This document shows positions 48,180-59,588 of a stretch of DNA of 64,000 bases, piece after piece. The stretch lies in assembly GCA_963678675.1 (NCBI GenBank), contig OY783199.1, positions 7,323,501 to 7,387,500 on the forward strand, in the 5' to 3' direction. The position numbers and the translations under genes are program-made. This DNA is from Xiphydria camelus. Its lineage: Eukaryota > Arthropoda > Insecta > Hymenoptera > Xiphydriidae. Position 1 is the stretch's first letter, and each line of letters begins with the position of its first letter. The notes under the pieces are model-generated. The model saw only the letters and a list, made by a program, of their open reading frames with translations. It was not told the DNA's origin and made no database searches.

Positions 48180-49000
48180 GGTAATCGCACAGCAGCCGCG
48201 TCCCCGCGCGTCCCGATTCGGCAGCATAAGGAAATGAGGCGCCACCGAGGGACATAGCTCACGCCGAGACTCGGGGCTCGATCAATGTCTCCATTAGGGG
48301 ACGGCCCTTTGCGCGCGGCACTCGCACGTCACAAATGACCTAATCCCTCGGTGGGAAATGCCCCGCGACTAAATTCGGCCCCGTACAGGCATCACCCTTA
48401 CGTGGAAAGGGGCTGCGGAAAGTCTGACGCGCGAGAGGCGACGTGACGTCGCGCACACGCGAGATAAAAACGTGCTCGTGTCCGATCGCCTCTCCGCATC
48501 GGAGTCCCAGTAAAGCCGTCGCGAGAGAAAAGACGCGCGCGCCTCTCCCCTGATACGCACGTGCGTTCGCGAGTCCTCGAGTATTCGCCGCACACCTACC
48601 TCGCCGCCCAACGCTACGACGCATCGCGCGCGGGCCAAGATTCATGGCTCGGTGCCACCCGAAAATATTTATCGTCGATGCGTGCGGTCTGTGCCCGCGG
48701 AGAAGGGTCTCTAATAGGGCATAAAAAGCGACGAGAAGAAGGGGGGAGTAAAGCCGAGGCGGTCGGGCAAAAGGAAAATGGGACCGGAGAAAATTCGACG
48801 CCACGGGTTAACCGGGGAAAATTGCTTACACATGCATAAATGTATATCCGCGCGGTGGCTCTCCGGCTTTCCCGGCGCGCCTGTCGCTCTCTCGCTTCGA
48901 CTGTGTAGCGGCGGTGTTTATAGTCGCGCCGTGTGTGGAAAGGGTATAGACGGGCAATATATACGACAGTGAATGCGACGAGTGCTTGGCGCTGTGGAAT
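48180..49000. other. CpG-rich intronic patch
   Basis: GC- and CpG-rich for about 800 bases, with long but domain-free frames on both strands (longest 154 codons, minus, 48340-48804). Candidate regulatory DNA or internal promoter; no exon of a known family was recognised. Confidence 0.35.
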
Positions 49001-50789
49001 GCGCTAACGACTATGGCGGTGATTCTTTCTCTGTTTCTCTCTTTTTTTTTTCGCGAGCTTTGAAACCTCGCCATTTGACGAGGCGATGCCCGAGCTCGCA
49101 TTCCCGTTGTCGGCGTGATTATACGGGGTAACGCTTAACGATTGCTTGTACATGGTTGTCGTTTGAGATAGTCGCGCAGTTTTGCATCCGGTGTTGTAAA
49201 AATGAATTCTGGGGTTTTTCTTTTTCGAGCAACGACTACGATTGCAACGTATGTATGATAATATGATACGACATGTAGGAGTTATCGTCTCTTCCAATAA
49301 ATGTCAACTGATTCGCGCGAGAACCAATTTTGGAATCTGTTGACATAGCATTGCGTTCGTCGCATCTCTTGACATTGAATTAAATGATATGACTCACCAA
49401 TGGCTCAATTAGCCTTTGGCCTTCGGTATGATGTTTCCAATTACGATTCGGAATGAATCCATTCGCGTTTCAGTCAAATCCCTCGCGAATTTGTGCACAT
49501 CTGTAACAAAAAATAAAAATAAAATAAGAAAATTGGCGAACAAGCTGAGGAAAAATAATAAGTTTCGCTAATCGCAAAATGAAGTTTGTTAAGGTGAATT
49601 TTTCAAAAACCATGCATGCTATGACCATCACTATAATTGTCCTGTATTGTTTAGTGAAGCATCTATAAATTGTGATTTTTTCATACTTCTGATTTCAGTA
49701 GTTTCTGAGATAAGAGGAGAGGGGCTGGAATGATCATTTTTGACAAAAAACTTCTTTTAGACTTAAAGATTTTGCCCTCTTTACAATTTTTTCAGCATTT
49801 TTGAGTAATAAGTACTGAAAAATATATTGGTCAATATAATAGTTAGTATAGGCGATAATATTATATAAGCATGCCAAATTTCAAGTTTCTACGTCAAATG
49901 GTTTTTAAAATAAATGCCTGTGTGACGAACAGACACGTAAATGACTTTATAAGAGTTCCCATATCAAACAAATGTTTTGCGTAACATTACAAATCATTTT
50001 TCTCAGTGCAGTAATTCAAAATGGGGCATTTTGTCTCACGACTTTAAGCCGAGAGAATTCCGAAGTTTGTAGTTGAATCGTAAATTTCATCCGCTCGACA
50101 CACGAGTGCTCGCAGCTCTACTTGTACACCATACCTATATATTTATAGATATAAGTAACCAAATAATACTTAAAGGAGGGCTGGCTAGACGCAACTGTAA
50201 TTAATGCGCCGAGACACGTGTTACTTGCAACTACAATTACTTATCTTCGGTACGTAGCTATTTATACAGCGCGCACGTATGTGTGTGTGGATGAAGTATC
50301 CCTACTTGTACATATACGGACGTTACATAACTTACGGTACAGTACCGATTACGTAAACATGTATACGAATTACGAAAGGTAGGCAGAGACAAAGTGTGCG
50401 TTTAAGCGTCCCCTTTTATGGTGATTTACATCGGTCCCGCACCCTTACACTTATCCTTATACACGTAGAGTCGGCATACTTTTTATGGGTACATATCTCT
50501 CGTCCTTGTGTTCGGTCGCTTGTATACAGGGGATGTCGCAAATCCCCAGTGAACGAGATTCCTGAACGCGACGAATCTCTCTGGACTTAGAGGGGAAAGT
50601 GGAGCAAAACCCGATATTTCAGACGGCCCCTCGTCCCGCGCCACGATTCGTAGTGATAATGCTCAAGATACTCGCATATCACGGAGAGAAAGAATCGAAA
50701 CAGAATGTAAATAAGATCTAACGTTCGATGTTAGACTGGAGTATCATAGTAAATTGGGGATATAGTTGCAAAATGATAAAAAACAGTAA

Positions 50790-51130
50790 GGAAGCGTACC
50801 CAAATTATGTAAGGTTTTTTTTTTTTTGGGGGGGGGGGGGGTCAAACAATTTCTTACGAAGTCTTACGAGGAGGGAGGGAGGTATAATCCAAATTTTACT
50901 TAAGATGGTAATATTCCATTTTTATATAAATTGAAAAGTTCAATCATTTCAAATACCTATTCATTTCCTTATTTAATAAATCATTGTAATTTTTCTATAC
51001 TTAGTCCTATTATAATGAAATCTGATTTAAGAAAAAAGGGAGGAAGGTGGGGTTTTTAAAGAATCTTACGTTTCCTTACATAGAGGTGAGGGGGAGAGGG
51101 TAACAAATTTGTTTGAAGTACTTTACGTTT
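50790..51130. repeat. Repeat-like segment with T13-G14 tract
   Basis: A run of 13 T followed by 14 G lies at 50815-50841, flanked by aaattatgtaagg and cttacgaagtcttacgagg. Related words recur near 51045-51130 (tttttaaagaatcttacg, gaggtgagggggag). Similar attcgtaa and cccc words are at 43930-44050. It looks like an old dispersed repeat; borders are unclear. Confidence 0.4.
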
Positions 51131-52497
51131 TGTGCTCGTTCCCTAATTTCACAACCAGAGTAAAACTCATCTCAATCGTATACAGCGCAAAAAAGTCGGC
51201 AATACATTGCAGCAAATGGTTACACATATTGCAAGATATACTATTATGTATAATACAGATCACAGCGTATGAGTATTGGTGCCATAACCTTGATTTACTC
51301 AAAAAGTAACGAAGTGTTATTTTTATACATCTGCATTATGATGGCATTGCCATAGTCGATGAATTTGTCCTGCTAAATAGTCACCCGACGAATTCTTCAT
51401 CCCGTAATCACAATAAGTACTTTATTTTCCATTAACTTTTTCATGATAAACGTAATGCCAAACCCGTGATTTCGCACGCTCTGCACGCCAAAAGCAAGCA
51501 TCGCAACAGTAAACGCAAGCTATGCATCGGGTAAACAAACACAGACTAATTGTAGGACTGGGTGTTAGACTGGTCAACAGGGCGCTGCAAGAAATCTCCC
51601 GAAATTCAGTTAATAGCAAAGTACTCTGTACGTTATGCTATATATAAGACACGTTTAATTTTTAGAGTCAGTTTCTTCTCTCCGTACAGAAGAATCGAGT
51701 CGTTCTACTTCGTTGAGGTCTGACGCAACGGGAATGCTTCTCCTTAAAAGAGGGCGGAGGAGTAAGATAGTGCACATACGCACTGCTATGCCATTTATTT
51801 ATCTCGTTGCAATACTGTGCTGTTATGGACATGTGCTTAAAAAGTTGCAAGTAGATATTATCGCGATAAATAAGCGAGCGTAGACCGAAAAGTTATTTAT
51901 GCATTGTATGCATCAATAAATAATACCCCGCCATAAGTTTATCGGGAAACGTGATGTAAATAATGAAATTGAGACCGAAATCGAAACCTTTACCTGCGAC
52001 CTGTCGAACTAACGGGAGCGAGATCATATGGCCTTGAATGGCCTCACGCAAATAACCATTTATTTCTCTAAAACCAAATATTCACGTTACCAATGTCCAC
52101 GGGGAGATAAATTCTTCCCTATTAATAAGAATTTAGGCATTGATAATATGAGCAAAACTTCAAAACTGAAGGAGAAATCTACTTGTGACATTTCCAATCG
52201 TACAGCTGTACACGCACGTCTTATACTCTTGCATTAGAGGTGTGAAGTATTCGTGAAGCGATGGAACGAAGTTCGAGGTATGGCTGATGGATTACACTAG
52301 CAGTGTATATGCGTACACACACATAAACATTTGGCTTGGTTCTGTCCCCTTAGCGAGCCTAGGCTACTGTGGAATACAATACTAGTGTCCCCTTCTAGGC
52401 AAATATGGAACTTCATTTTTCCTAGAAGAGCAACTAGAATTTCTTTCACTACTTTCTCCGTAATTTGAACGGAAATCATAAAGTGAAGACACTTTTC

Positions 52498-52582
52498 ATA
52501 TCATCGGCTTACTTGTAAAACCTTCTAAGTCCGATTTTCAGACATAGGACTTAGTAGGTTTTACAAGTAAGCCGATGATATA
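52498..52582. repeat. Hairpin, pair 2 member 1
   Basis: The stem pairs tatcatcggcttacttgtaa aaccttctaagtcc with ggacttagtaggttttacaa gtaagccgatgata, about 36 bases, around a loop of about 13 bases. The stem core cttacttgtaaaacct resembles cttactttgaaaacct in the hairpins at 38.2-38.4 kb. Confidence 0.88.
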
Positions 52583-52656
52583 TTGAACAAATTAAAAATT
52601 TGGAACTGAAGATATCTGTACCTGCCTTCATATTTCTTTGTCGATATGCTAGTGAA

Positions 52657-52844
52657 ATATCGTTGGCTTACTTGTAAAAGCTACTAAGGGCCGGTTTTAC
52701 CAACAGGTATAAACGCGGTATAGCGCTATACTGAGAATATCCATAAGGCTTATTGCTGGTTATTCTCAGTATAGCGCTATACCGCGTTTATATCAGGTTG
52801 GTAAAACCGGCCCTTAGAAGGTTTTACAAGTAAGCCGACGATAT
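52657..52844. repeat. Hairpin, pair 2 member 2, with a second palindrome in its loop
   Basis: Outer stem atatcgttggcttacttgta pairs with its complement ending 52844, as in the neighbour 160 bases upstream. In place of the loop is a second palindrome (52688-52813) with ends gggccggttttaccaac and long arms ggtatagcgctatactgaga. The inner ends resemble PIF/Harbinger-type termini. Confidence 0.85.
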
Positions 52845-53032
52845 GTAAAATAGATCGAAATTATTTCTTGAAATCATAATCACCATGAAAAGGTTGCGAA
52901 ATCGAAAAATAATAAAATTACTGCTAGCAGACAATCCAATACACGATGGTGGCCTTGTTGTTCTAATAACAATATTTTTATTAATTTGAGTCGCAGCCTA
53001 AGCTAATTCTATTTCAGGGAATGACACGTAGT

Positions 53033-53330
53033 TTAATTATTAAATAGAATTAAAAATAATATTTCTTTACGTCAATTACACCTAAAACTCTCAATTGTTC
53101 TAATTTTTCATGGGGAAATTTTTTTACCGAAGTAGGAATTAGCTCTAAACCAATGATTCAACAATTTCACAGTGTTATTCAAATGGAAGTTAGAAAAAGC
53201 GATTGAGACATCTCTAAATATTGAGTGAGAATGTGCACCCGTCGACATATTCAAAGTTACATTAAATACTAACGTTTTAAGTGCCCGCCAAAAGAATTAA
53301 TTGAAAAAGCTTTTTTTTGAGTCAGTCTAA
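53033..53330. mobile_element. Half-copy of the long-terminal-repeat palindromic element
   Basis: Closely matches the right arm of 16291-17765, including gggtgcacattctcactcaa in complement and the same terminal tcagtctaatgta. Only one arm is present. Confidence 0.8.
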
Positions 53331-53358
53331 TGTAGGTATATATCAGTTTATGTCTCTA

Positions 53359-53962
53359 ACAAGGAAACCGTCCCAGGTGTACTTCGCCGATTTCGTTCAT
53401 TCTGATATACATTACCTTACATTAAAATCTAAGAGATACATATTTTTTTTATCTGCGGAAAAACATTTCTAGAGGGTGAAATTAACCCTCAAAGTTGACA
53501 GCTCCTAGGAGCTGGTTTTCACATACTTGCAATTAATCTTTTGAAATGAAACCCAGTAAATAATAATCTACATAAAAAATGACGAGAGATGCAATTTATT
53601 ACATTTTTCGTGAGGGTAATTAATTAAACAATTATAAGGGTTTTTTTACAGCAATTCTGTGAATTTCAACCACTTATAATTTTTTAATCAATTACCCTCA
53701 CGAAATGTAATAAATTGCATTTTTCATTATTTTTTATGTAGTATATTATCCGCTTGGCTTCATTTCAAATGATCAATTGCAAGTACTTATGTGAAAACCA
53801 GCAATCACTCCTAGGAGCTATGAACTTTGAGGGTCAACTTCACCCCCTAGAAATGTTTTTCCGCAGATAAAAAAAAACGTAAGTATCTCTTAGATTTTAA
53901 TGTAGAATAACATATATCAGAATTAACGAAATCGGCGAGGTACACCTGGACCGTTTCCTTGT
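53359..53962. mobile_element. 600-base palindromic foldback element
   Basis: Left arm acaaggaaaccgtcccaggt pairs with the right arm ending acctggaccgtttccttgt. Complementarity runs about 275 bases inward through cgccgatttcgtt, ctagaggg, cctaggagct and tgagggtaattaatt. The central loop is about 50 bases. No coding capacity. Confidence 0.85.
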
Positions 53963-54216
53963 AAGTACAAGTAGATAGGAGTGGAGTCGACTAAAAACCT
54001 CATAAAAGAGGATAATTAAACTCCGCCTCTGCTTACGTTTCCTAATTCGTATGCAAATTTACATTCATGTTAACGTAGGTATAAAATATTTTAGAACGAC
54101 CGTGCTAATGACGAAGAATTATAATTATAATTAATGTGTATCTCACAACGTTAATTTTTGAAGCTCTTCCGCGCGCGATTATTATTTATGCATAATTATA
54201 TGTATTTTTACGAATT

Positions 54217-54255
<39 letters not shown>

Positions 54256-55189
54256 ATTTAATATATATTTCTCACGAATCTAAATTTCATTTTCGTACAT
54301 GAAAGTATCTTCGTATCTGTATCTTGCGGAAGATGCATTTAAAGATGCAGCTATAGGTACGCGCGTATCGCGCAATAAACGATGTTCGCGAACCCCACAG
54401 CCTCGACCTTGCCTCTCCACACAGTTCGATAACTACCACCCGACGTGACTCGACGTTCTCTTCTCGGATGGAACGTCACGGTCGATCCTCGCGATCTCGG
54501 GAACTTTTAAATCGTTTTGGAGTCGGTGAGCATTCTGGGGTTCGCAACCCTGTACTTAGAAAGGGTCTTAAGGGTCGAGGAGACAAGGGGAGGAACTATT
54601 TATGTAAAGCCGTGTATAAATATGTATGCGAAGAAAAAAGGGCGGATACCAACACGAGTTGGGTGTACGGAGGAGGGGGCATCCGTAGTGGGGAGGGGGA
54701 AACGCAGCGAAGGGTGAGAAAGGCGGTGGTGTGTAGCACGGAAGGCAGGCGAGCAGGAAGGTAGGGGAGGAAGGAAGGAAGGAAGGAAGGAAGGAAGGAA
54801 GGAAGAAAGGGAGCATCTGGAGGTGGCGTTCACCTCCGTACGATAATACGCCCATCAGCATAATCGGGCAATCTGTTTTACTCAACTTTTAACGAGACGA
54901 GCCCCAATTTCGACTCGCGCGCTCGATTTGTCAGTCGAACTTAGCGGGTTAAGGTGGAGAAAAAATGTTCGAGTTCAACACCCGCTGAGATGTATGAGAT
55001 CGATTTTGCCCCGAGGCGGCGCAATTATGTTTTGCTCTTTCTCGACGTCGATGGTTCATGCAGGTCCATCGAAATTTTTTCTGCGATGGATCTTACGCAT
55101 CATTCGATCATTCGTGAGCATTCTAATTTGTCGTATGCACAGTAAAAAAGTAGTTTCAATTTTTAACACTGTGTGTCACCGATATAGAC

Positions 55190-55447
55190 ATATATATATA
55201 CCACAACTGGTGTCATTTAATCTTATGCCACTGTTATTTAACACCAAAAGTGATCTCATCTGTTTAGTTAAACTGATCACCTTTTGGTTAGAATTAATAA
55301 TCAAACGTTTAGTTGAAATAAGCAAACATTTGGTTGGAATAATTAAATATTTTGGTTCAACTGACCAGTATTTTGGTTTGAATATCTAAGTGTGTTTAAC
55401 TATTGTAGATGCGTTTCGACATTTAAACCTAATTATATTTCTCAGTG
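55190..55447. mobile_element. Foldback element, family D copy 2
   Basis: Inverse of 41958-42220. The right end ctaattatatttctcagtg, the words gatgcgtttcgac, ttcaactgaccagtattttg and repeated tttggttgaa-like units match. The left border is uncertain. Confidence 0.65.
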
Positions 55448-57347
55448 CATAGATGTACCTATAGGCGATTTTCGGAAAAGTTAGGTTATATAGGAGAACG
55501 GAGTGAAACTTAGTACTCCAGTTGGCCCTTGGTTATCGCGATTAATAGCGGAATGCAGGGGCCAACTTGAATACTCCTCGAATATCTTCTGTATATCGTG
55601 TGATAAACTAGACGCGAAATCAATACCTACTAGCAAATCTTCGAGCAATTTGTAAGATTCTTTCAGCGCGCTTCTCTCGTGGATATCTCGCCTTTGTGTT
55701 TTCATATTGTATTTATCTAGTTACCAGCATCCACGATGTAAGCGATCGTCAATGACGAATCGATTTACAAACTTTTCTCATTATCCGATTCCGAAGTGGT
55801 TGGAAAAGTAACTGTAATTGCGGTATTTGAAAGAACGTGCAAGGATACGACGTATATTCCTTGGAAGCGTTTAGGTTTCGAGTTACATAACCATCTAAGT
55901 ATCTACTTCGGGCGGCAGACGAGAAGGGGATGGAACGAACGAGAGAAGATAGGGAGGGATACTGTAATCTGTTAATCTGAAAGCTACTGAATGCCGCTGT
56001 AACTTTCTCCATTAGAGTAAGTATTTCATGGGATGTGTATCAACACCCGATTCCACAATGGGACGAGCTCTATCGAAACGTGCTGTCAATCGGCTTTAAT
56101 TTGCAAAGTCCCACAACTCATCACACGTCTCGTCTTTCCATCGAATTAAACGATTTCTCAACGAAAATCCTAAAATCTCAGCGGATAAATTATCTAACGT
56201 TACATCGCAGGATATTTTTGGAAAAGAGTGTTTCGATTCTTTTCTCGAAGCTGCGCGTAATCCTTCGCGATTTATGTGTTTTCTCAACTGAAGTATGCCT
56301 AACTATTATACTTGAATTTACAATGAAACACAAAGTCGCGTCGCCCATTTCTTTCCACCTCAAAAAGACGTATAAAAGAGGGGTTATATTATATATATAG
56401 CGGCGTACGTCATTTTACGTCTCATTGTAAACTCACCCTCATACGTAAGACTGTATCCATCCCCGTGTATCCCATCTTTCTCTTCCGAATAAATGCTACA
56501 TTGTCCTCGCCGTGAACCACCGGCACCGCGACCGACTTGAGCTGGGTTTGGGTCGGTTTTACCAGGTTTATTCGATCCCTTTGTCGAACGGAGACCCTAT
56601 AGGATATCTCAAAATGGACCTACGGATCGGATCCAGTTCGTTTACGCTATTCATTCGAAAGTGTGCAAAGTGGATTTACAGCCGTGCGTTCAACCGGCCA
56701 TATTCCGAGAGCGTGACGAAAAGTACCGAGCTCTAAATCCTTTCGGTTCCATTCGAAAGCATTTAGAGCCCCGAATAATCGAAATTTCGTCGCTTCGAGT
56801 ATCGTCTTTCGGCACACAAATCGTCCCTCCGAATCTAAGGGTCGTAGTTTCGACTTGGCTCGCATAGAATTCCAGTCGATGGTTTCAATTATTGTTTTTG
56901 AGGCAATCACCGCGCCGCGCAACCCGTTAAGTTCGCCCAACCATAAAGGCTCGCGACCTCGGCGTCTCTGTTAAACGCGAGCCACGCCTCGATTTCGAAT
57001 GCTCGAGCCTAAAGCACCACGGTGCCTTCTAATAGAGCGAATTACCGTGACCCAAGGAATTCGTGTTAATGCCCGGAAGACACGAAACGCGGACACGCGG
57101 CCGAACATGCCAACCTACGTTGCTTGAAATCGCTATTACCTATTTATATACACCTATATCACGTACGAGAGGTATTCTTATATCAAACAGAGGCATTCCT
57201 GGTATGCGGTGAATTATTTGGAGGAAAAAGCGGGAGGTTAGTCCTGCTGAATTCGCGCTATCGGTCAGTTCGCCGTACGATCAAACATTCCGCCATGAAA
57301 TTTCTATCGACTCGCGGAAATTAGAAGTGATAAATAACCGCTGATAA

Positions 57348-57949
57348 AAAATGCATGGTAGAATACTTAGTTGGATGGTAACTTAATCGCTAGGGTAACT
57401 TCGCCTTTCATTATTCAGACTGTTGGTTGGGCCGAACCTTTGGCTTATTTATTCAACTAATATGTATACCCTTCCCAATAAAAACTAATTAGTATAAACA
57501 TGGTTGTGCATATGTATAGGTTTATCACTAAGCACATTTATTTTCGAAAAAATATTCGCCTAATATATACCGTATTTTCAATATTTATCATACAACGAAC
57601 GTTTCATCATCGTATATCTGCATAATGTAATAAACGTATGTGTAAAGGTTTTTTTCACTAGTTATATCAATACCATATTTATGTATACCAATCAGTTTTT
57701 ATCGGGTTGTCTTTTATCATGTCAAAGCAATTTGTGCTCTATAAAATTTTTATTTCATTTGAAAAAGAAAATTTTCTTCAGTTGAAGTAAAAACTTTTCT
57801 GGGTACAAATTGATTTTATGTGACAAAAACGAAGGTATGTATACGTATATGTGTACATTGATTGGATACGTAAGCTAAAGCCCAGCCAACAATTCGAATA
57901 ATTAAGGCGATTAAGTTCCCGTCCGATGAAATATTCTACCATGCATTTC
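57348..57949. mobile_element. Inverted-repeat element with AAATGCATGGTAGAAT ends
   Basis: Left aaaatgcatggtagaatact and right atattctaccatgcattt are inverted repeats. Arms continue with gaps through aacttaatcgc and ctgttggttgggc, about 100 bases, around a 400-base AT-rich centre. Confidence 0.7.
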
Positions 57950-58563
57950 TTAAAATAGCTTTAAGAATAATATTCAAGCTTCACAGTGCAGAGACAAAGC
58001 AGTGTTAGGAAAATAAGAACATAATTTCACAGAAATAGGGACCTTTATGGACCATATTCAAAACGCTTATACAGATAGCTCATAGTTTATGCAGGATTAG
58101 CATCATACGTATAAAATTTGTTACTGATTAATGGCTATCGCAAAATCTGCTGCACTCGATCATCAAGTACCTAAGGTTTATTGCCACAAAGATACGTCAG
58201 TCATCATATATATATATATATATATAAGAATAAGAATGTATTGAATTCCATGTGTATTTCTAAAAATAAATAAAATCTTTTAAGGTTTTATTAGTAATTA
58301 TAAAGAGAAATAGAACAACGTGTCTTTATTGCCTTTATGGGACTTTACTTATTTTTTACAGATTCGTATAAAATTTGGTAAATCCCTATTTATTATCTCA
58401 AATACACATAAAATTCAATAAATTCCTATTCGTCCTTCTCAAACTTTTCTAATGGATATCCCGAATTACCGTGTCAAATATAAATTGTCTATGGGAATCT
58501 ATGAGATCTTTTCAATAGAGTGAACATATCTTTGAAGCCTGGAATATACATTCTTGGTTCCAG

Positions 58564-58857
58564 AAATTAATTTTCTTTGCATCGATAATAGTTTCTCTAA
58601 ATGACCAACACGTTAATAGTATCTTATGTCATTAGGCGAAAATGCGAGGTTTTTGCAGACTGTGTCTAATTAGGTTGTAGCACGAGGTATGATGGGAGGA
58701 CAAGACTCGCTGAAGACGAGCCTCATCCCCTCACCATGCCTCGTGCTACGACCTAAACACAGTTTTAAAAATCCGAGGATTTCAGTCGAATGACATAAGA
58801 TACTATTAACGTGTTGGTCATTTAGAGAAACTATTATCGACGCAAAGAAAATTAATT
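58564..58857. mobile_element. Palindromic element with a GC-richer inner hairpin
   Basis: Outer arms of about 90 bases: left aaattaattttctttgcatc, right cgcaaagaaaattaattttt, through gtttctctaaatgaccaaca and its complement. The centre holds another stem, aggttgtagcacgaggtatg against catgcctcgtgctacgacct. No coding capacity. Confidence 0.8.
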
Positions 58858-59449
58858 TTTAACTATTTTTTCTCACGAATGCCCATTTCTCAAAACAAAA
58901 CAAACAGAAGTATACGCGGCTCATTTCACGTTGCGTTTATCAGTTTGCAAAAAGGACCAACTTCGAACAAAGCAATCTTTTAACAGCCTGTGGACTCCCA
59001 GTCGGTGTCACGCGGAAAAAACTCCACCTTACGGTCTAAAAATAAGCTAGAAAAGGCCTGGAAATGGGCATGAGTGAGGAAAAATATTATTGGTTTATTG
59101 CATTGCGCTGCAGTAGATCGATCTGTCTCTTTATCTGGTTTTAAAGGTGAGTAGGTTACGTAGCTACGACTCTACGGTGCGCCTCCTCGATCTGCTCCCG
59201 CGTCGTCTTTGATCTTCGCTTCTCGGAATTCGAAGTGCGCGTGCGGCGTGTGTGTTGAACGTATTCATGTGTGCATGTATACTCGACGTATATAAAGTTA
59301 CTTTATTCGTGTGAAAAAGACCATGATTGAACTTGCCTCTCGTATACATTCACATCTATGGGCACGATCGACTCGTTCGCCTTTTTCATGTAATCGTGTC
59401 ATTTCGCCGGTGTCTTTGATGGTATACCGCACTGATTCGATCGTTGCAG

Positions 59450-59588
59450 GGCACCCTCCTTGAGTACAACTCCTCAGACACTCTGACTTTGAAGACTCTG
59501 ACCCTTGCGCATTCCGGAGAATACTCCTGCCTCGCTACGAATATCATCGGAGAAACGAGAAGCCTTCCGGTGTTAATTCATATGAAAT
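59450..59588 (+). CDS. Side-like exon: second half of Ig domain 4
   Basis: This phase 0 to phase 1 exon has 46 codons and one base. It begins GTLLEYNSSDTLTLKTLTL, follows directly on WFHD from the exon 22.9 kb upstream, and carries a sequon (NSS). SGEYSCLATNIIGE holds the second cysteine in the classic Y-x-C motif, and the exon ends RSLPVLIHMK before the linker to Ig5. Acceptor tcgttgcag, donor gtaagt at 59589. The C-to-E strand stretch is a little short, but no extra exon is needed to complete the domain. Confidence 0.9.

Larger units (their letters stand above)
36513..59449 (+). other. Intron (phase 0), 22.9 kb, splitting Ig4
   Basis: gtaagt to gttgcag. It contains many foldback and inverted-repeat elements (listed separately), two loci of paired hairpins (38177-38412, 52498-52844), CpG-rich patches (about 41100-41760, 48180-49000, 54400-54900), and simple repeats including (GT)n at 54219-54253, (GGAA)n at 54766-54805 and (AT)n at 58206-58226. 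No second host gene is recognised. Stretches 42530-43900, 45170-47900 and 55450-57340 show nothing I can name. Confidence 0.65.

Noticed and set aside
48340..48804. 154-codon minus-strand frame
   Set aside because: Overlaps other frames of similar length in the same CpG-rich patch; long frames there follow from few stop codons.
54568..54885. 105-codon minus-strand frame with repeated Phe-Leu-Pro-Ser
   Set aside because: Produced by the (GGAA)n tetranucleotide repeat.
54928..55389. 153-codon plus-strand frame
   Set aside because: Runs into the family D foldback element and has no domain; hydrophobic stretches there come from AT-rich repeat sequence.
36513..59449. A missing exon between the two halves of Ig4
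   Set aside because: WFHD joins GTLLEYNSS in phase 0 and the spacing from core Trp to second Cys, though short, is enough for an Ig fold.
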